From contig NZ_CP022423.1 of the NCBI RefSeq assembly GCF_002222655.1, positions 1,426,001 through 1,490,000 of the forward strand: 64,000 bases of DNA, written 5' to 3'. Position numbers and translations under genes: made by a program. Shown here piece by piece: positions 18,302 through 26,649 of the stretch. The stretch comes from Vitreoscilla filiformis. Lineage in GTDB: Bacteria; Pseudomonadota; Gammaproteobacteria; Burkholderiales; Burkholderiaceae_C. Position 1 is the first letter of the stretch; every line of letters begins with the position of its first letter. Below the pieces are notes generated by a model that was given only the letters and a program-made list of their open reading frames with translations, was not told the DNA's origin and searched no databases.

Positions 18302-18406
18302 CCCCCTCTCCCCAACCCCTCTCCCGCAAGGGGAGAGGGGCTTGAAGGCACCGCCCCTGTAGGGCTCCCCTCTCCCCTCGCGGGAGAGGGGCCGGGGGAG
18401 AGGGGG
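18302..18406. repeat. REP-like nested GC-rich inverted repeat
   Basis: Two roughly 39-bp arms (18302-18340 and 18367-18406) are near-perfect reverse complements, separated by 26 bp. Each arm is itself a small hairpin built from CCCCTCTCCC and GGGAGAGGGG. It sits between dmpF and dmpG inside one operon. Such C/T-G/A palindromic elements are dispersed through many proteobacterial genomes; here only one copy is visible. It could stabilise the upstream mRNA or reduce readthrough. Confidence 0.85.
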
Positions 18407-18436
18407 CACACCGCACCCCCACACGGAAAAAACACC

Positions 18437-19468
18437 ATGACTCTGCAAGGCAAGAAGATCACCGTCCACGACATGACCCTGCGGGACGGCATGCACCCCA
18501 AGCGCCACTTGATGACGCTGGAGCAGATGAAAACCATCGCCTGCGGGCTGGACGCTGCCGGCGTGCCGCTGATTGAGGTCACCCACGGCGATGGCTTGGG
18601 CGGCTCGTCGGTGAACTACGGCTTTCCGGCGCACACCGATGAGGAATACCTCGGCACGGTGATTCCGCTGATGAAGCAGGCCAAAGTGTCGGCGCTGCTG
18701 CTGCCGGGCATCGGCACCGTCGATCACCTGAAGATGGCGCGGGAACTGGGTGTGAACACCATCCGCGTGGCCACGCATTGCACCGAAGCGGATGTGAGCG
18801 AACAGCACATCACCTTCGCCCGCAAGCTCGGCATGGACACCGTGGGCTTCCTCATGATGGCCCACATGAACAGCGCCGAAGGCTTGGTGAAACAAGCCAA
18901 GCTGATGGAAAGCTACGGCGCGAATTGCATCTACGTCACCGATTCGGCGGGCTACCTGCTGCCCGATGGCGTGAAAGAACGCCTGACCGCCGTGCGCCAA
19001 GCCCTGAACCCGGAAACCGAGCTGGGTTTCCACGGCCACCACAACCTGGCAATGGGCATTGCCAACAGCATCGCCGCCATCGAGTGCGGTGCCACGCGCA
19101 TTGACGCCGCCGCCGCCGGCCTGGGCGCGGGCGCGGGCAACACGCCGATGGAAGTGCTCGTCGCCGTGTGCGACCGCATGGGCATCGAAACCGGCGTGGA
19201 CGTGTGGAAGATCCAAGACGTGGCCGAAGACCTCGTCTTCCCGATCATGGATTTTCCGATCCGCATCGACCGCGACGCGCTCACCCTGGGTTACGCCGGC
19301 GTGTATGGCAGCTTCTTGCTGTTCGCCAAGCGGGCGGCGGCCAAGTATGGGCTGTCGGCGCGAGACATCCTGGTGGAGCTGGGCCGCAAGAAGATGGTCG
19401 GCGGCCAAGAAGACATGATCGAAGACACCGCCATGACGATGGCGCGTGAACGCGGTTTGTTGGTCTGA
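18437..19468 (+). CDS. dmpG: 4-hydroxy-2-oxovalerate aldolase
   Basis: 343 residues, an HMG-CoA-lyase-like TIM barrel that cleaves 4-hydroxy-2-oxovalerate to pyruvate and acetaldehyde with a divalent metal. [12 protein letters not shown] at the N-terminus holds the catalytic Arg/Asp, and HGHHNLAMG supplies the metal-binding His pair. The C-terminal region binds DmpF to pass acetaldehyde through a tunnel. The ribosome-binding site is weak (GGAAAA), and the REP-like element lies directly upstream, so expression may be set apart from dmpF. Confidence 0.95.
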   Translation: MTLQGKKITVHDMTLRDGMHPKRHLMTLEQMKTIACGLDAAGVPLIEVTHGDGLGGSSVNYGFPAHTDEEYLGTVIPLMKQAKVSALLLPGIGTVDHLKMARELGVNTIRVATHCTEADVSEQHITFARKLGMDTVGFLMMAHMNSAEGLVKQAKLMESYGANCIYVTDSAGYLLPDGVKERLTAVRQALNPETELGFHGHHNLAMGIANSIAAIECGATRIDAAAAGLGAGAGNTPMEVLVAVCDRMGIETGVDVWKIQDVAEDLVFPIMDFPIRIDRDALTLGYAGVYGSFLLFAKRAAAKYGLSARDILVELGRKKMVGGQEDMIEDTAMTMARERGLLV

Positions 19469-19487
19469 TCACGCAAGGAGCACGGCC

Positions 19488-19679
19488 ATGCCTTTCGCCC
19501 AAATTTATTTGCTGGAAGGTCGCACCGAGGAGCAAAAACGCGCGGTGATCGAAAAGGTCACCGCCGCGTTGGTGGAGGCACTCGGTGCGCCGCAGCAAAA
19601 CGTGCGCGTTTGGATTCACGACATGCCCAAAGAAAACTGGGGCATCGGCGGCCAAACCGCCAAAGACCTGGGGCGCTGA
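19488..19679 (+). CDS. dmpI: 4-oxalocrotonate tautomerase
   Basis: 63 residues. After removal of Met the N-terminal Pro is the catalytic base; PFAQIYLLEGRTEEQKRAVI with Arg 12 (Met counted as residue 1), and VRVWIHDMPKENWGIGG are diagnostic. It isomerises 2-hydroxymuconate to 2-oxo-3-hexenedioate ahead of DmpH. AAGGAG lies 9 bp before ATG 19488. Cytosolic, usually a hexamer. Confidence 0.95.
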   Translation: MPFAQIYLLEGRTEEQKRAVIEKVTAALVEALGAPQQNVRVWIHDMPKENWGIGGQTAKDLGR

Positions 19680-19747
19680 CACCACAGCGCCCCACCACCC
19701 GAGAGGCGCCCCCAGATGGCGCCCTTTCATCCAATGGAGACAACCCC

Positions 19748-20638
19748 ATGACCGCGATTTTTCGCTGGGCCACCGTGGCCCTGGCGGCTTCGGCCTGCCT
19801 GAACGCTTCTGCCACCGAGGGCGGCGGCTCGATTTACCCGCACGGCGTTGAAAACTTCATGGCCGGCGCACTGCCGCCGCCGGGGGTGTACGGCATCGTG
19901 TATGGCGAGTCCTACAGCGCCGATCGTGTCAACGATGCGCAGGGCAACAACCTGCACGTCCCCGATTTCAAGGTGACCGCCAATGTGATCGCCCTGCGGC
20001 CCGTGTGGGTCACGGGGGCCAAGCTGGGCGGCGGGGATGTGGTGCTGCACTCCATCGTCCCGCTGGTGGATTTGGATGTGAAAGTCGCCGGGGTGAGTCA
20101 GAACAAAACCGGCGTGGGTGACATCACGGTGGGCGCCGGCGTCGGGTTTCACCACAGCGCCAACTTGCACAGCATCGTGGCGCTGGATGTGATTTTGCCG
20201 ACCGGCGGCTACACCCAGGGCGATCAAGCCAACATCGGGCGCAACTACCGTTCGTTTGAACCGGTGTTGGCCGTGAGCTGGGTCGATCCGGGTGGGTTCA
20301 ATGCGGACGCGAAATTCGGCTACCTCATCAACAGCCGCAACAAGGACACGGATTACCGCTCTGGCCGCGAATTCCACTTCGACTACTCGCTCGGCTGGGG
20401 CCTGGGTTCGGGCTGGACAGCCGGTGTGGGCGGCTACTACTACCGCCAGATGACTGACGACAACGTCGCGGGGGCCGATGTGGCCAACTCACGCGGCAAG
20501 GCCCTGGCCTTCGGCCCATCGGTGAAGTACGACAGCGGCCAAGGCTGGTTCGTCACCGCCAAGTGGCAGAAGGAAACCGGCGTCGAGAACCGCGCCCAGG
20601 GGCGGGCGCTGTGGCTTAAGGCGGTGTTCCCGTTCTGA
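19748..20638 (+). CDS. Outer-membrane protein, phenol MetA-pathway family
   Basis: 296 residues with a signal peptide (ATVALAASACLNASA). The remainder is a beta-barrel pattern of alternating hydrophobic strands ending in KAVFPF with terminal Phe, the usual outer-membrane signature. It resembles the Phenol_MetA_deg family (PF13557) encoded in aromatic degradation operons and thought to be an uptake channel. GGAGACA precedes the ATG. Last gene of the operon; its TGA abuts the convergent GntR gene's stop with no gap. Confidence 0.88.
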   Translation: MTAIFRWATVALAASACLNASATEGGGSIYPHGVENFMAGALPPPGVYGIVYGESYSADRVNDAQGNNLHVPDFKVTANVIALRPVWVTGAKLGGGDVVLHSIVPLVDLDVKVAGVSQNKTGVGDITVGAGVGFHHSANLHSIVALDVILPTGGYTQGDQANIGRNYRSFEPVLAVSWVDPGGFNADAKFGYLINSRNKDTDYRSGREFHFDYSLGWGLGSGWTAGVGGYYYRQMTDDNVAGADVANSRGKALAFGPSVKYDSGQGWFVTAKWQKETGVENRAQGRALWLKAVFPF

Positions 20639-21331
20639 TCACGGTGTGAAGTGCCCGCTGGTGCGCAACACATCCAGCGTGGCACGCACATGGTCTTCCA
20701 ACACCAGCGCGGCGCGGGCTTCGCGGCGTTGCACGGCGGCGTGGTAAAGCGCCTCGTGCTCGGCGGACACATCCCGTGGCGGATGGGGCACATGGGCCAA
20801 GCGCAACGCCACGTAGCGATAACGGGCAGCGTGGCGGTAAAGGATGTCCAGAAAATGCCGCGTCCAGTTCGACGGATCGGCGGCGATCAGCGCCGCATGG
20901 AAATGCTGGTTCAGCGTTTCCCACTCCGGCGGATAAGGGCGGGGATGGTGTCGCTCCACTGTCGCCAGTGCCTCGTAAGCCCGCGTGAGGTCGTGCGCCC
21001 ACGCGGCGGTGCCCAGCCGGATCGATTGGCGCAGGGCCTCGGTTTCCAGCATCACGCGCAGCCGGGTCACATCTTCCAGATCGGCCAAGGAGGCTGTGGC
21101 GACGCGAAAACCACGCTGCCCTTCCGCCGTCACCAGCGCGTCCGACACCAGCAGCGACAGCGCCTCGCGCAGCGTGCCGGCGCCCACTTCGTAGCGGTCT
21201 TTCAGGTGTTCGACACGCAGTTTTTCACCCGGCGGCAAATCTCCCTGGACGATGTCTTGACGCAGCGCGAGGTAAGCGCGCTCCACCTGGGTGCGCGGGG
21301 AGGTGGATTCGGTGGCGGCCAGCGTGTTCAT
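20639..21331 (-). CDS. GntR-family (FadR-type) regulator, AphS-like
   Basis: 230 residues. The N-terminal winged helix has QVERAYLALRQDIVQGDLPP and GTLREALSLLVSDALVTAEG; the C-terminal all-helical FCD domain (residues 85-225) carries the expected Asp/His positions (DLEDVTRLR, H in LNQHFH, SAEHEAL). In Comamonas testosteroni the GntR protein AphS represses the phenol genes, and this gene lies in the matching neighbourhood. Start ATG 21331 overlaps the dmpR stop (ATGA), so it is cotranscribed with dmpR. A repressor role is inferred; candidate operators are the 13-bp motifs at 23076 and 23290. Confidence 0.88.
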   Translation of the reverse strand: MNTLAATESTSPRTQVERAYLALRQDIVQGDLPPGEKLRVEHLKDRYEVGAGTLREALSLLVSDALVTAEGQRGFRVATASLADLEDVTRLRVMLETEALRQSIRLGTAAWAHDLTRAYEALATVERHHPRPYPPEWETLNQHFHAALIAADPSNWTRHFLDILYRHAARYRYVALRLAHVPHPPRDVSAEHEALYHAAVQRREARAALVLEDHVRATLDVLRTSGHFTP

Positions 21332-23037
21332 GGGTCGGTGGACGAAGGGGTCGCCGTGGGGGCGTGACGCAAACGATACGCCAACTGGGGCCGCGTCAGC
21401 CCCAAGCTGCGGGCCGCTGCCGACAGGTTGCCTTTGGCGCGGCGTACGGCCTGCTCTAGCAACTGCTGTTCCAGCATCTCCAAGGACACGCCTTGCGCCA
21501 GCAACTGTTCGCACAGTTCTGAGGGCAGCGGCGGCTCGGCCACGGGGGCGAGTTGGCCGTGTCGATTCAAGCCGGTGGCGGCACAAGCGGCGTCGCTGGC
21601 CGGACGCTGGGCGAACAGGTGCTCCACCTCAACCGACTCGCCTTGAGCCGCCAAGATCACCCCGCGTTCGACCAAATTTTCCAGCTCGCGCACGTTGCCT
21701 GGCCAATCGTGTTCGGCCAGGGCGCGCTGGGCGCGGTCGCTGAAACCGGCCAGGCGCTTGCCGTGTAAAGCGCCGAAGCGCTGGAGCAGGTGCTGGGCCA
21801 GCAGCATCACATCGCCGGCGCGCTCACGCAGCGGCGGCAGGCGGATGGGGTAGACGTTGAGGCGGTACAGCAAATCACGCCGAAAGCGCCCTTCGCGCAC
21901 AGCGGCATCCAGATCGACGTTGGTGGCGGCCACCAAGCGCACGTTCACTTTGCGCGGGGTGTCGCTGCCCAAACGCTCAATTTCGCCTTCTTGCAGGGCG
22001 CGCAGCAGTTTGGCTTGCAGGGGCAGGGGCAAGTCGCCGATTTCGTCGAGGAACAGCGTGCCTTGGTCGGCCCGCTCGAAGCGTCCGGCGCGGGCTGCGT
22101 GCGCCCCGGTGTAGGCGCCGCGCTCCACGCCGAACAGCTCGGCTTCGATCAACTCCGCTGGCAAGGCAGCGCAGTTCACCGCCACAAACGGGCCGTGGCG
22201 ACGTTGGCTTTGCTCGTGCAGGCTGCGGGCGAAACGCTCCTTGCCCACGCCGGTTTCCCCGGTCAGCAGCACGGTGACTTGCGTCCCCGCCGCGCGTTGC
22301 AGCAGATCGCCGGCGCGGCGAAACGCCGGGGATTGGCCGATCATTTCGCGCCCGGGGTTGTCCGGCACCGTGAGGCTGGAGCGCAGGGCTTCGACTTGTT
22401 GGCTCAGGGCGTCGATGCGATCCAGCAGCGCGTCGGGCTCGAAATACACCCGATGCTCTTCCCCGTCCGGCCACGCCTCGATCGGGCGCCCGACGATCAA
22501 ACAATGGTCATGGCCGCAGGCGGCGCACTGCACCTCCTTGAACAAAATCATGCGGCCCATGAACGCCGAGGTGTAACCGCAAGCGTAGCCGGTGAGGATC
22601 CAGCAGCAGGGTTCGTGCGCCTGGCCGTAGGCCTGTTGGTGGGCGTGGGCTTCCCAAGAATGGTCCCAGCGGAATTCGCCACTGCAATGGCCGCTGGCCA
22701 CGTCAAATTCCATCTGAATCGGCGTGACCCGCGCTGCCCCCTCCAGCATGTGCAACTGGGGGCCGACGAGAAAGCTCTCGCGCAAGTCGCGCCCCGGGCG
22801 GCATTTTTTGGCGAACTCGGCGTCGCGCATGCCGCTGGCGTAGCCCATGCGCGTGAGCACGCGCCGGGCGTGTTCGGGGCCAGCGGAATCGATCAGGTCT
22901 TGGCGCAGCCCCGCCAGCGCGGCGGTGTGCAGCAGCAGCATGCGGCGCTCGCCGAGCCAGATCGAGCCCTCTTCGGGGGCAAAGCGCAGCAAGCGGCGCA
23001 AGTCGCCGTCGGGCGGGTACTTGGGAATGTCGAACAT
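21328..23037 (-). CDS. dmpR: Sigma-54-dependent phenol-sensing activator, DmpR/MopR type
   Basis: 569 residues. Domains: XylR_N sensor (about 15-120), V4R (about 135-190), linker, AAA+ (230-455), Fis-type HTH at the C-terminus. His 96 and Trp 124 align with the phenol-binding His 106/Trp 134 of MopR, and Cys 145, Glu 168, Cys 171 and Cys 179 keep the spacing of its zinc site. Walker A is GETGVGKE (260-267); the sigma-54 contact loop reads GAYTGA (307-312) rather than GAFTGA; DEIGD at 331. It activates the divergent phenol hydroxylase operon when phenol is bound. The next gene overlaps its stop. Confidence 0.94.
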   Translation of the reverse strand: MFDIPKYPPDGDLRRLLRFAPEEGSIWLGERRMLLLHTAALAGLRQDLIDSAGPEHARRVLTRMGYASGMRDAEFAKKCRPGRDLRESFLVGPQLHMLEGAARVTPIQMEFDVASGHCSGEFRWDHSWEAHAHQQAYGQAHEPCCWILTGYACGYTSAFMGRMILFKEVQCAACGHDHCLIVGRPIEAWPDGEEHRVYFEPDALLDRIDALSQQVEALRSSLTVPDNPGREMIGQSPAFRRAGDLLQRAAGTQVTVLLTGETGVGKERFARSLHEQSQRRHGPFVAVNCAALPAELIEAELFGVERGAYTGAHAARAGRFERADQGTLFLDEIGDLPLPLQAKLLRALQEGEIERLGSDTPRKVNVRLVAATNVDLDAAVREGRFRRDLLYRLNVYPIRLPPLRERAGDVMLLAQHLLQRFGALHGKRLAGFSDRAQRALAEHDWPGNVRELENLVERGVILAAQGESVEVEHLFAQRPASDAACAATGLNRHGQLAPVAEPPLPSELCEQLLAQGVSLEMLEQQLLEQAVRRAKGNLSAAARSLGLTRPQLAYRLRHAPTATPSSTDP

Positions 23038-23075
23038 CGGGGCGAGTCTCCAGCGGCGCCGGTGGGCCGGCGCTC

Positions 23076-23088
23076 AATCTCGATATTT
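23076..23088 (-). promoter_or_regulatory. 13-bp motif, copy 1 (candidate GntR operator)
   Basis: Reads AAATATCGAGATT on the minus strand, 38 bp before the dmpR start. It is nearly palindromic about its TCGA centre, as expected of a dimer site. The exact complement recurs at 23290-23302. Regulator not known; the GntR protein encoded with dmpR is the leading candidate. Confidence 0.45.
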
Positions 23089-23154
23089 GACCGTGATCCT
23101 CTGACGTGTGGCTAGCGCCGTTTCATCCGATGGGATCAGGGTTTTTCCATTCAT

Positions 23155-23195
23155 TTCACCAAATGATCAATTCTCCTCGCTGAACAGGTGATCAA
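23155..23195 (+). promoter_or_regulatory. Two DmpR/XylR-type upstream activator sites
   Basis: TTCACCAAATGATCAA (23155-23170) and CTGAACAGGTGATCAA (23180-23195) each fit the 16-bp inverted pattern TTGAxCAxxTGATCAA of DmpR/XylR-family sites, with centres 25 bp apart. They lie about 160-185 bp before the predicted transcription start of the phenol hydroxylase operon, a usual enhancer distance, and about 120-155 bp from the dmpR start. Confidence 0.72.
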
Positions 23196-23289
23196 AAGAT
23201 CAAAACCGGGGTTGTGTGGGCCCAAAACCACCCCGTAGGGCGAGGCGACCGCACCCGGTTAAGCCCATTTTTCTCGGTGTTTACCCTGG

Positions 23290-23302
23290 AAATATCGAGA
23301 TT
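23290..23302 (+). promoter_or_regulatory. 13-bp motif, copy 2 (candidate GntR operator)
   Basis: AAATATCGAGATT on the plus strand, an exact inverted copy of 23076-23088. It lies about 20 bp upstream of the -24 element, where a bound repressor could block looping or polymerase access. Confidence 0.45.
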
Positions 23303-23320
23303 TTTGCCGTTTTTGGGGCA

Positions 23321-23338
23321 TTGGGTCTGGGCTTTGCA
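23321..23338 (+). promoter_or_regulatory. Sigma-54-type (-24/-12) promoter
   Basis: TTGGGTCTGGGCTTTGCA has GG at 23324-23325 and GC at 23336-23337, exactly 10 bases apart, with TTGG and TTTGCA around them. The CAC of the consensus -24 element is replaced by GTC, so it may be moderate. Start of transcription would be near 23348, about 22 bases before dmpK. Confidence 0.68.
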
Positions 23339-23370
23339 ATCTGGTTCGGACATTTGCTGTCCGTGCTGCC

Positions 23371-23637
23371 ATGACCTCCCTGCCTGCCTTTGATCCCCGC
23401 CAGAAGTTCATCCGCGTTGTCGAGCAGCGTGCCGATGGGCTGGTCGAGTTCGAGTTCGCAGTGGGCGAGCCGGAGTTGTTCGTCGAGATGCTGCTGCCGC
23501 GTGCGGCCTTCGAAGATTTTTGTGCCGCGCAGGGCGTGCAGCCCGTGTGGCTGGTGCCGCCCCCGCTCGCACCCGACGACAGCGCCGCCGACCACGCCTG
23601 GACGTGGACGCTGCACGACGCCCTGCGCCGCACCTGA
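23371..23637 (+). CDS. dmpK: Phenol hydroxylase assembly/accessory subunit
   Basis: 88 residues. Small protein of the DmpK/PhcK family needed to make active phenol hydroxylase, probably by helping iron loading of the oxygenase. FDPRQKFIRVVEQRADGLVEFEF and EMLLPRAAFEDFCAAQGV are typical. First gene after the sigma-54-type promoter; no clear ribosome-binding site precedes the ATG. Confidence 0.92.
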   Translation: MTSLPAFDPRQKFIRVVEQRADGLVEFEFAVGEPELFVEMLLPRAAFEDFCAAQGVQPVWLVPPPLAPDDSAADHAWTWTLHDALRRT

Positions 23638-23673
23638 CCCGCCGCCCCATTCCACCAAGAGGAGACACCCCGG

Positions 23674-24672
23674 ATGAGCACCATCGACCTGCGCACCGTC
23701 AGCATCAAGCCGCTGCGCCACACCTTCACCCATGTGGCCAAGCGCATCGGCGGCGACAAGCCCGCCACGCGCTACCAAGAAGGCACCTTCGACATTCAGG
23801 CGACCGAGAATTTCCACTACCGCCCGACGTGGGATCCAGAGCACGAGATTTTTGACCCGCGCCGCACCGCCATTGTCATGAAGGACTGGTACGCGCTGAA
23901 GGATCCGCGCCAGTTCTATTACGGCACCTACACCCAGGCCCGCGCCCGCCAGCAGGAAAACACCGAATCGAACTTCGATTTCGTCGAGTCGCGTGGCTTG
24001 GCCGCTGGCCTGCCGGATGCCACGCGCCAGCTGGCGCTGGACGTGCTGCTGCCGCTGCGCCACCTGGCCTGGGGCGGCAACATGAACAACGCCTATATCT
24101 GCGCCTATGGCTATGGCACCGCCATCACCCAGCCGCACATTTATCAGGCGATGGATCACCTGGGCATTGCGCAGTACCTCACCCGCATCGGTTTGGCGCT
24201 GGCGGACACCGAGGCGCTGCAAACCGCCAAGGCGCAGTGGATGGACGACCCGAAGTGGCAGGGCCTGCGCCGCTACGTCGAGGACTGCTTTGTGCAGCAA
24301 GACTGGTTCGAACTGTTCGTGGCGCAAAACCTGGTGCTGGACGGCGTGCTGTATCCGCTGGTCTACCAAACCATCGTCGATGACGTGCTGGTGAGCCAAG
24401 GCGGCGCGGCGGTGTCGATGCTGACCCAGTTCATGGGCGATTGGCACACCGAAACCGCCAAGTGGGTCGATGCCCAGATCAAGGTGGCGGCGGCGGAATC
24501 GCCGGAAAACAAAGCCAAGTTGGGCGAGTGGACGGCGGCCTGGCTGGCCCGTGCGCTGGAAGCCATCACGCCGCTGGCGCAGCACGCTTTGGGCGACAAG
24601 GCCGAAGCCGCGCTGGACGACGTGACCCGCCAATTCAAGGCCCGCGCCACCAAGGCCGGCTTGGTGCTCTGA
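23674..24672 (+). CDS. dmpL: Phenol hydroxylase oxygenase beta subunit
   Basis: 332 residues, the structural beta subunit of the (alpha-beta-gamma)2 oxygenase. It has the ferritin-like helical fold without metal ligands. MSTIDLRTVSIKPLRHTFTH, RRTAIVMKDWYALKDPRQFY and the central helix NMNNAYICAYGYGTAITQPH match DmpL. AGGAGACA precedes ATG 23674. Confidence 0.94.
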   Translation: MSTIDLRTVSIKPLRHTFTHVAKRIGGDKPATRYQEGTFDIQATENFHYRPTWDPEHEIFDPRRTAIVMKDWYALKDPRQFYYGTYTQARARQQENTESNFDFVESRGLAAGLPDATRQLALDVLLPLRHLAWGGNMNNAYICAYGYGTAITQPHIYQAMDHLGIAQYLTRIGLALADTEALQTAKAQWMDDPKWQGLRRYVEDCFVQQDWFELFVAQNLVLDGVLYPLVYQTIVDDVLVSQGGAAVSMLTQFMGDWHTETAKWVDAQIKVAAAESPENKAKLGEWTAAWLARALEAITPLAQHALGDKAEAALDDVTRQFKARATKAGLVL

Positions 24673-24716
24673 GCCACCCCGCGCATCCCCCTACAAAAAC
24701 ACCTGGAGACACCCGC

Positions 24717-24989
24717 ATGTCCAAAGTTTTTCTGGCGCTGCAACTGACGGATGACAGCCGCGCCATCGTCGAGGCCCTGTTGGCCGACAACCCCCACGCC
24801 ACCCTCGAAGAACAGCCGGCGATGGTGAAGATCAACGCCGAGAACTCGCTCACGCTGAAGCGCGAATCGGTGTCCGAGCGGCTGGGCCGGGACTTCGATC
24901 TGCAAGAGCTGCACCTGAGCCTCATCACCCTGACCGGTCACATCGACGAGACCGACGACGAGTTCACGCTGAGCTGGGGCCGCGCTTAA
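24717..24989 (+). CDS. dmpM: Phenol hydroxylase regulatory (effector) protein
   Basis: 90 residues, cofactorless effector of the MmoB/DmpM family that binds the oxygenase and speeds catalysis. KVFLALQLTDDSRAIVEALL and the C-terminal LITLTGHIDETDDEFTLSW are typical. GGAGACA lies before ATG 24717. Confidence 0.93.
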   Translation: MSKVFLALQLTDDSRAIVEALLADNPHATLEEQPAMVKINAENSLTLKRESVSERLGRDFDLQELHLSLITLTGHIDETDDEFTLSWGRA

Positions 24990-25063
24990 CGGCGCCGCCC
25001 GCAGACGCCCACGCCGCCACCCCAAGCACCGCACACGCCCTGCACACACTGGAGACAACGCTC

Positions 25064-26617
25064 ATGGACATGAACGTCGCCAAGAAAAAGCTCAGCCTGA
25101 AAGAACGCTACGCGCTGATGACGCGTGACCTCGACTGGGAAACCACCTACCAACCGAAGGAAAAGGTGTTCCCGTACGTGGAATACGAAGGCATCAAGAT
25201 CCACGACTGGAACAAGTGGGAAGACCCGTTCCGTCTGACGATGGACGCCTACTGGAAGTACCAGGCCGAGAAGGAAAAGAAGCTCTACGCCATCATCGAT
25301 GCCTTCGCCCAGAACAACGGCCACCTGGGCTTGACCGATGCGCGTTACATCAACACCCTGAAGCTGTTCTTGAACGGCATCAGCCCGCTGGAATACATGG
25401 CGCACCGGGGTTTTGCCCATGTGGGCCGCCAATTCCCGGGGGTGGGCACCCGCGTGGCGTGCTTGATGCAGTCGCTCGATGAGATCCGTCACTCGCAGAC
25501 GCAGATCCACTCGATGTCGAACTACAACAAGTATTACAACGGGCTGCACAGCTTCCCGCAGATGCTGCAACGTGTCTGGTACATGAGCGTGCCGCGTTCG
25601 TTCTTCGACGACGCTGTCACTGCCGGGCCGTTCGAATTCATGGTGGCCATCGGCTTCTCGTTCGAGTATGTGCTGACGAACCTGCTGTTCGTGCCCTTCG
25701 TCTCGGGTGCGGCCTACAACGGCGACATGGGCGCGATGACCTTCGGCTTCTCGGCGCAATCCGATGAAGCGCGTCACATGACGCTGGGCCTGGAAGTCAT
25801 CAAGTTCATCCTGGAGCAAGACCCGGACAACCTGCCCATCGTGCAGCGCTGGATCGACAAGTGGACGTGGCGCGGTTATCGCGTGCTGACCCTGGTCGGC
25901 ATGATGATGGACTACATGCTGCCCAAGCGCGTGATGAGCTGGAAGGAAGCCTGGGAGGTGTACTTCGAGCAGAACGGCGGCGCGCTGTTCAAGGATCTGG
26001 AGCGTTACGGCATCCGCCCGCCGAAGTGGCTGGACCAGATCGAGAAGGACAAGGATCACATCTCGCACCAAGCCTGGGCGACGTTCTACCAATACTCGGC
26101 CGCTTCCAACTTCCACGGCTGGATGCCTTCGGCAGAGGAAATGGACTGGCTTTCGGCCAAGTACCCGAACAGCTTCGACAAGTATTACCGCCCGCGTTTC
26201 GAGCACTGGCGCGACGAAGCGGCCAAGGGCAATCGGCACTACAACACCACGCTGCCGATGCTGTGCCAGACCTGCCAGATCCCGATGATCTTCACCGAGC
26301 CGGACGACCCGACGCAGATCTGCTACCGCGAGTCCACCTACCACGGCATGAAGTTCCACTTCTGCTCGGACGGCTGCAAGGACATCTTCGATCACGAGCC
26401 GGAGAAGTACCAACAAAGCTGGCTGCCGGTGCATCAGATCTACCAAGGCAACTGCTTCAACCCGGGCGTCGATCCGACCGCCGAGGGCTTCCAGCCGCTG
26501 CCCGCCGTGCTCGATTACTACAACGTGCAAATGGGCCGGGACAACATGGATTTCGAAGGCTCGGAAGACCAGAAGAACTTCGCAGCTTGGCGCGGCCAAG
26601 CCACGTCGAACACCTGA
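25064..26617 (+). CDS. dmpN: Phenol hydroxylase oxygenase alpha subunit (di-iron)
   Basis: 517 residues. Catalytic subunit that inserts one oxygen atom into phenol to give catechol. The di-iron carboxylate ligands appear as the pairs around EYMAHRGFAHV / LDEIRHSQTQ (EXXH) and FEYVLTN / SDEARHMTLG (EXXH). The C-terminal third has a YHS-type zinc-binding part with cysteines in MLCQTCQIP and HFCSDGCKDIFDHEP. GGAGACA precedes the ATG. Confidence 0.96.
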   Translation: MDMNVAKKKLSLKERYALMTRDLDWETTYQPKEKVFPYVEYEGIKIHDWNKWEDPFRLTMDAYWKYQAEKEKKLYAIIDAFAQNNGHLGLTDARYINTLKLFLNGISPLEYMAHRGFAHVGRQFPGVGTRVACLMQSLDEIRHSQTQIHSMSNYNKYYNGLHSFPQMLQRVWYMSVPRSFFDDAVTAGPFEFMVAIGFSFEYVLTNLLFVPFVSGAAYNGDMGAMTFGFSAQSDEARHMTLGLEVIKFILEQDPDNLPIVQRWIDKWTWRGYRVLTLVGMMMDYMLPKRVMSWKEAWEVYFEQNGGALFKDLERYGIRPPKWLDQIEKDKDHISHQAWATFYQYSAASNFHGWMPSAEEMDWLSAKYPNSFDKYYRPRFEHWRDEAAKGNRHYNTTLPMLCQTCQIPMIFTEPDDPTQICYRESTYHGMKFHFCSDGCKDIFDHEPEKYQQSWLPVHQIYQGNCFNPGVDPTAEGFQPLPAVLDYYNVQMGRDNMDFEGSEDQKNFAAWRGQATSNT

Positions 26618-26649
26618 CCGCCCGAACCTGAGCCAAGGAGACAACGACC

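Larger units (their letters stand above)
23038..23370. other. dmpR-dmpK divergent regulatory region
   Basis: 333 bp with no gene. It holds, from left to right, one copy of a 13-bp motif (23076-23088), two DmpR-like upstream activator sites (23155-23195), AT-rich sequence, the second motif copy (23290-23302) in opposite orientation, and a sigma-54-type promoter (23321-23338). The bases between the activator sites and the promoter could bend for IHF, but no clear IHF consensus was found. Confidence 0.8.

Noticed and set aside
18301..18410. CRISPR array
   Set aside because: Only a single nested inverted repeat, no regular spacers and no cas genes in the window.
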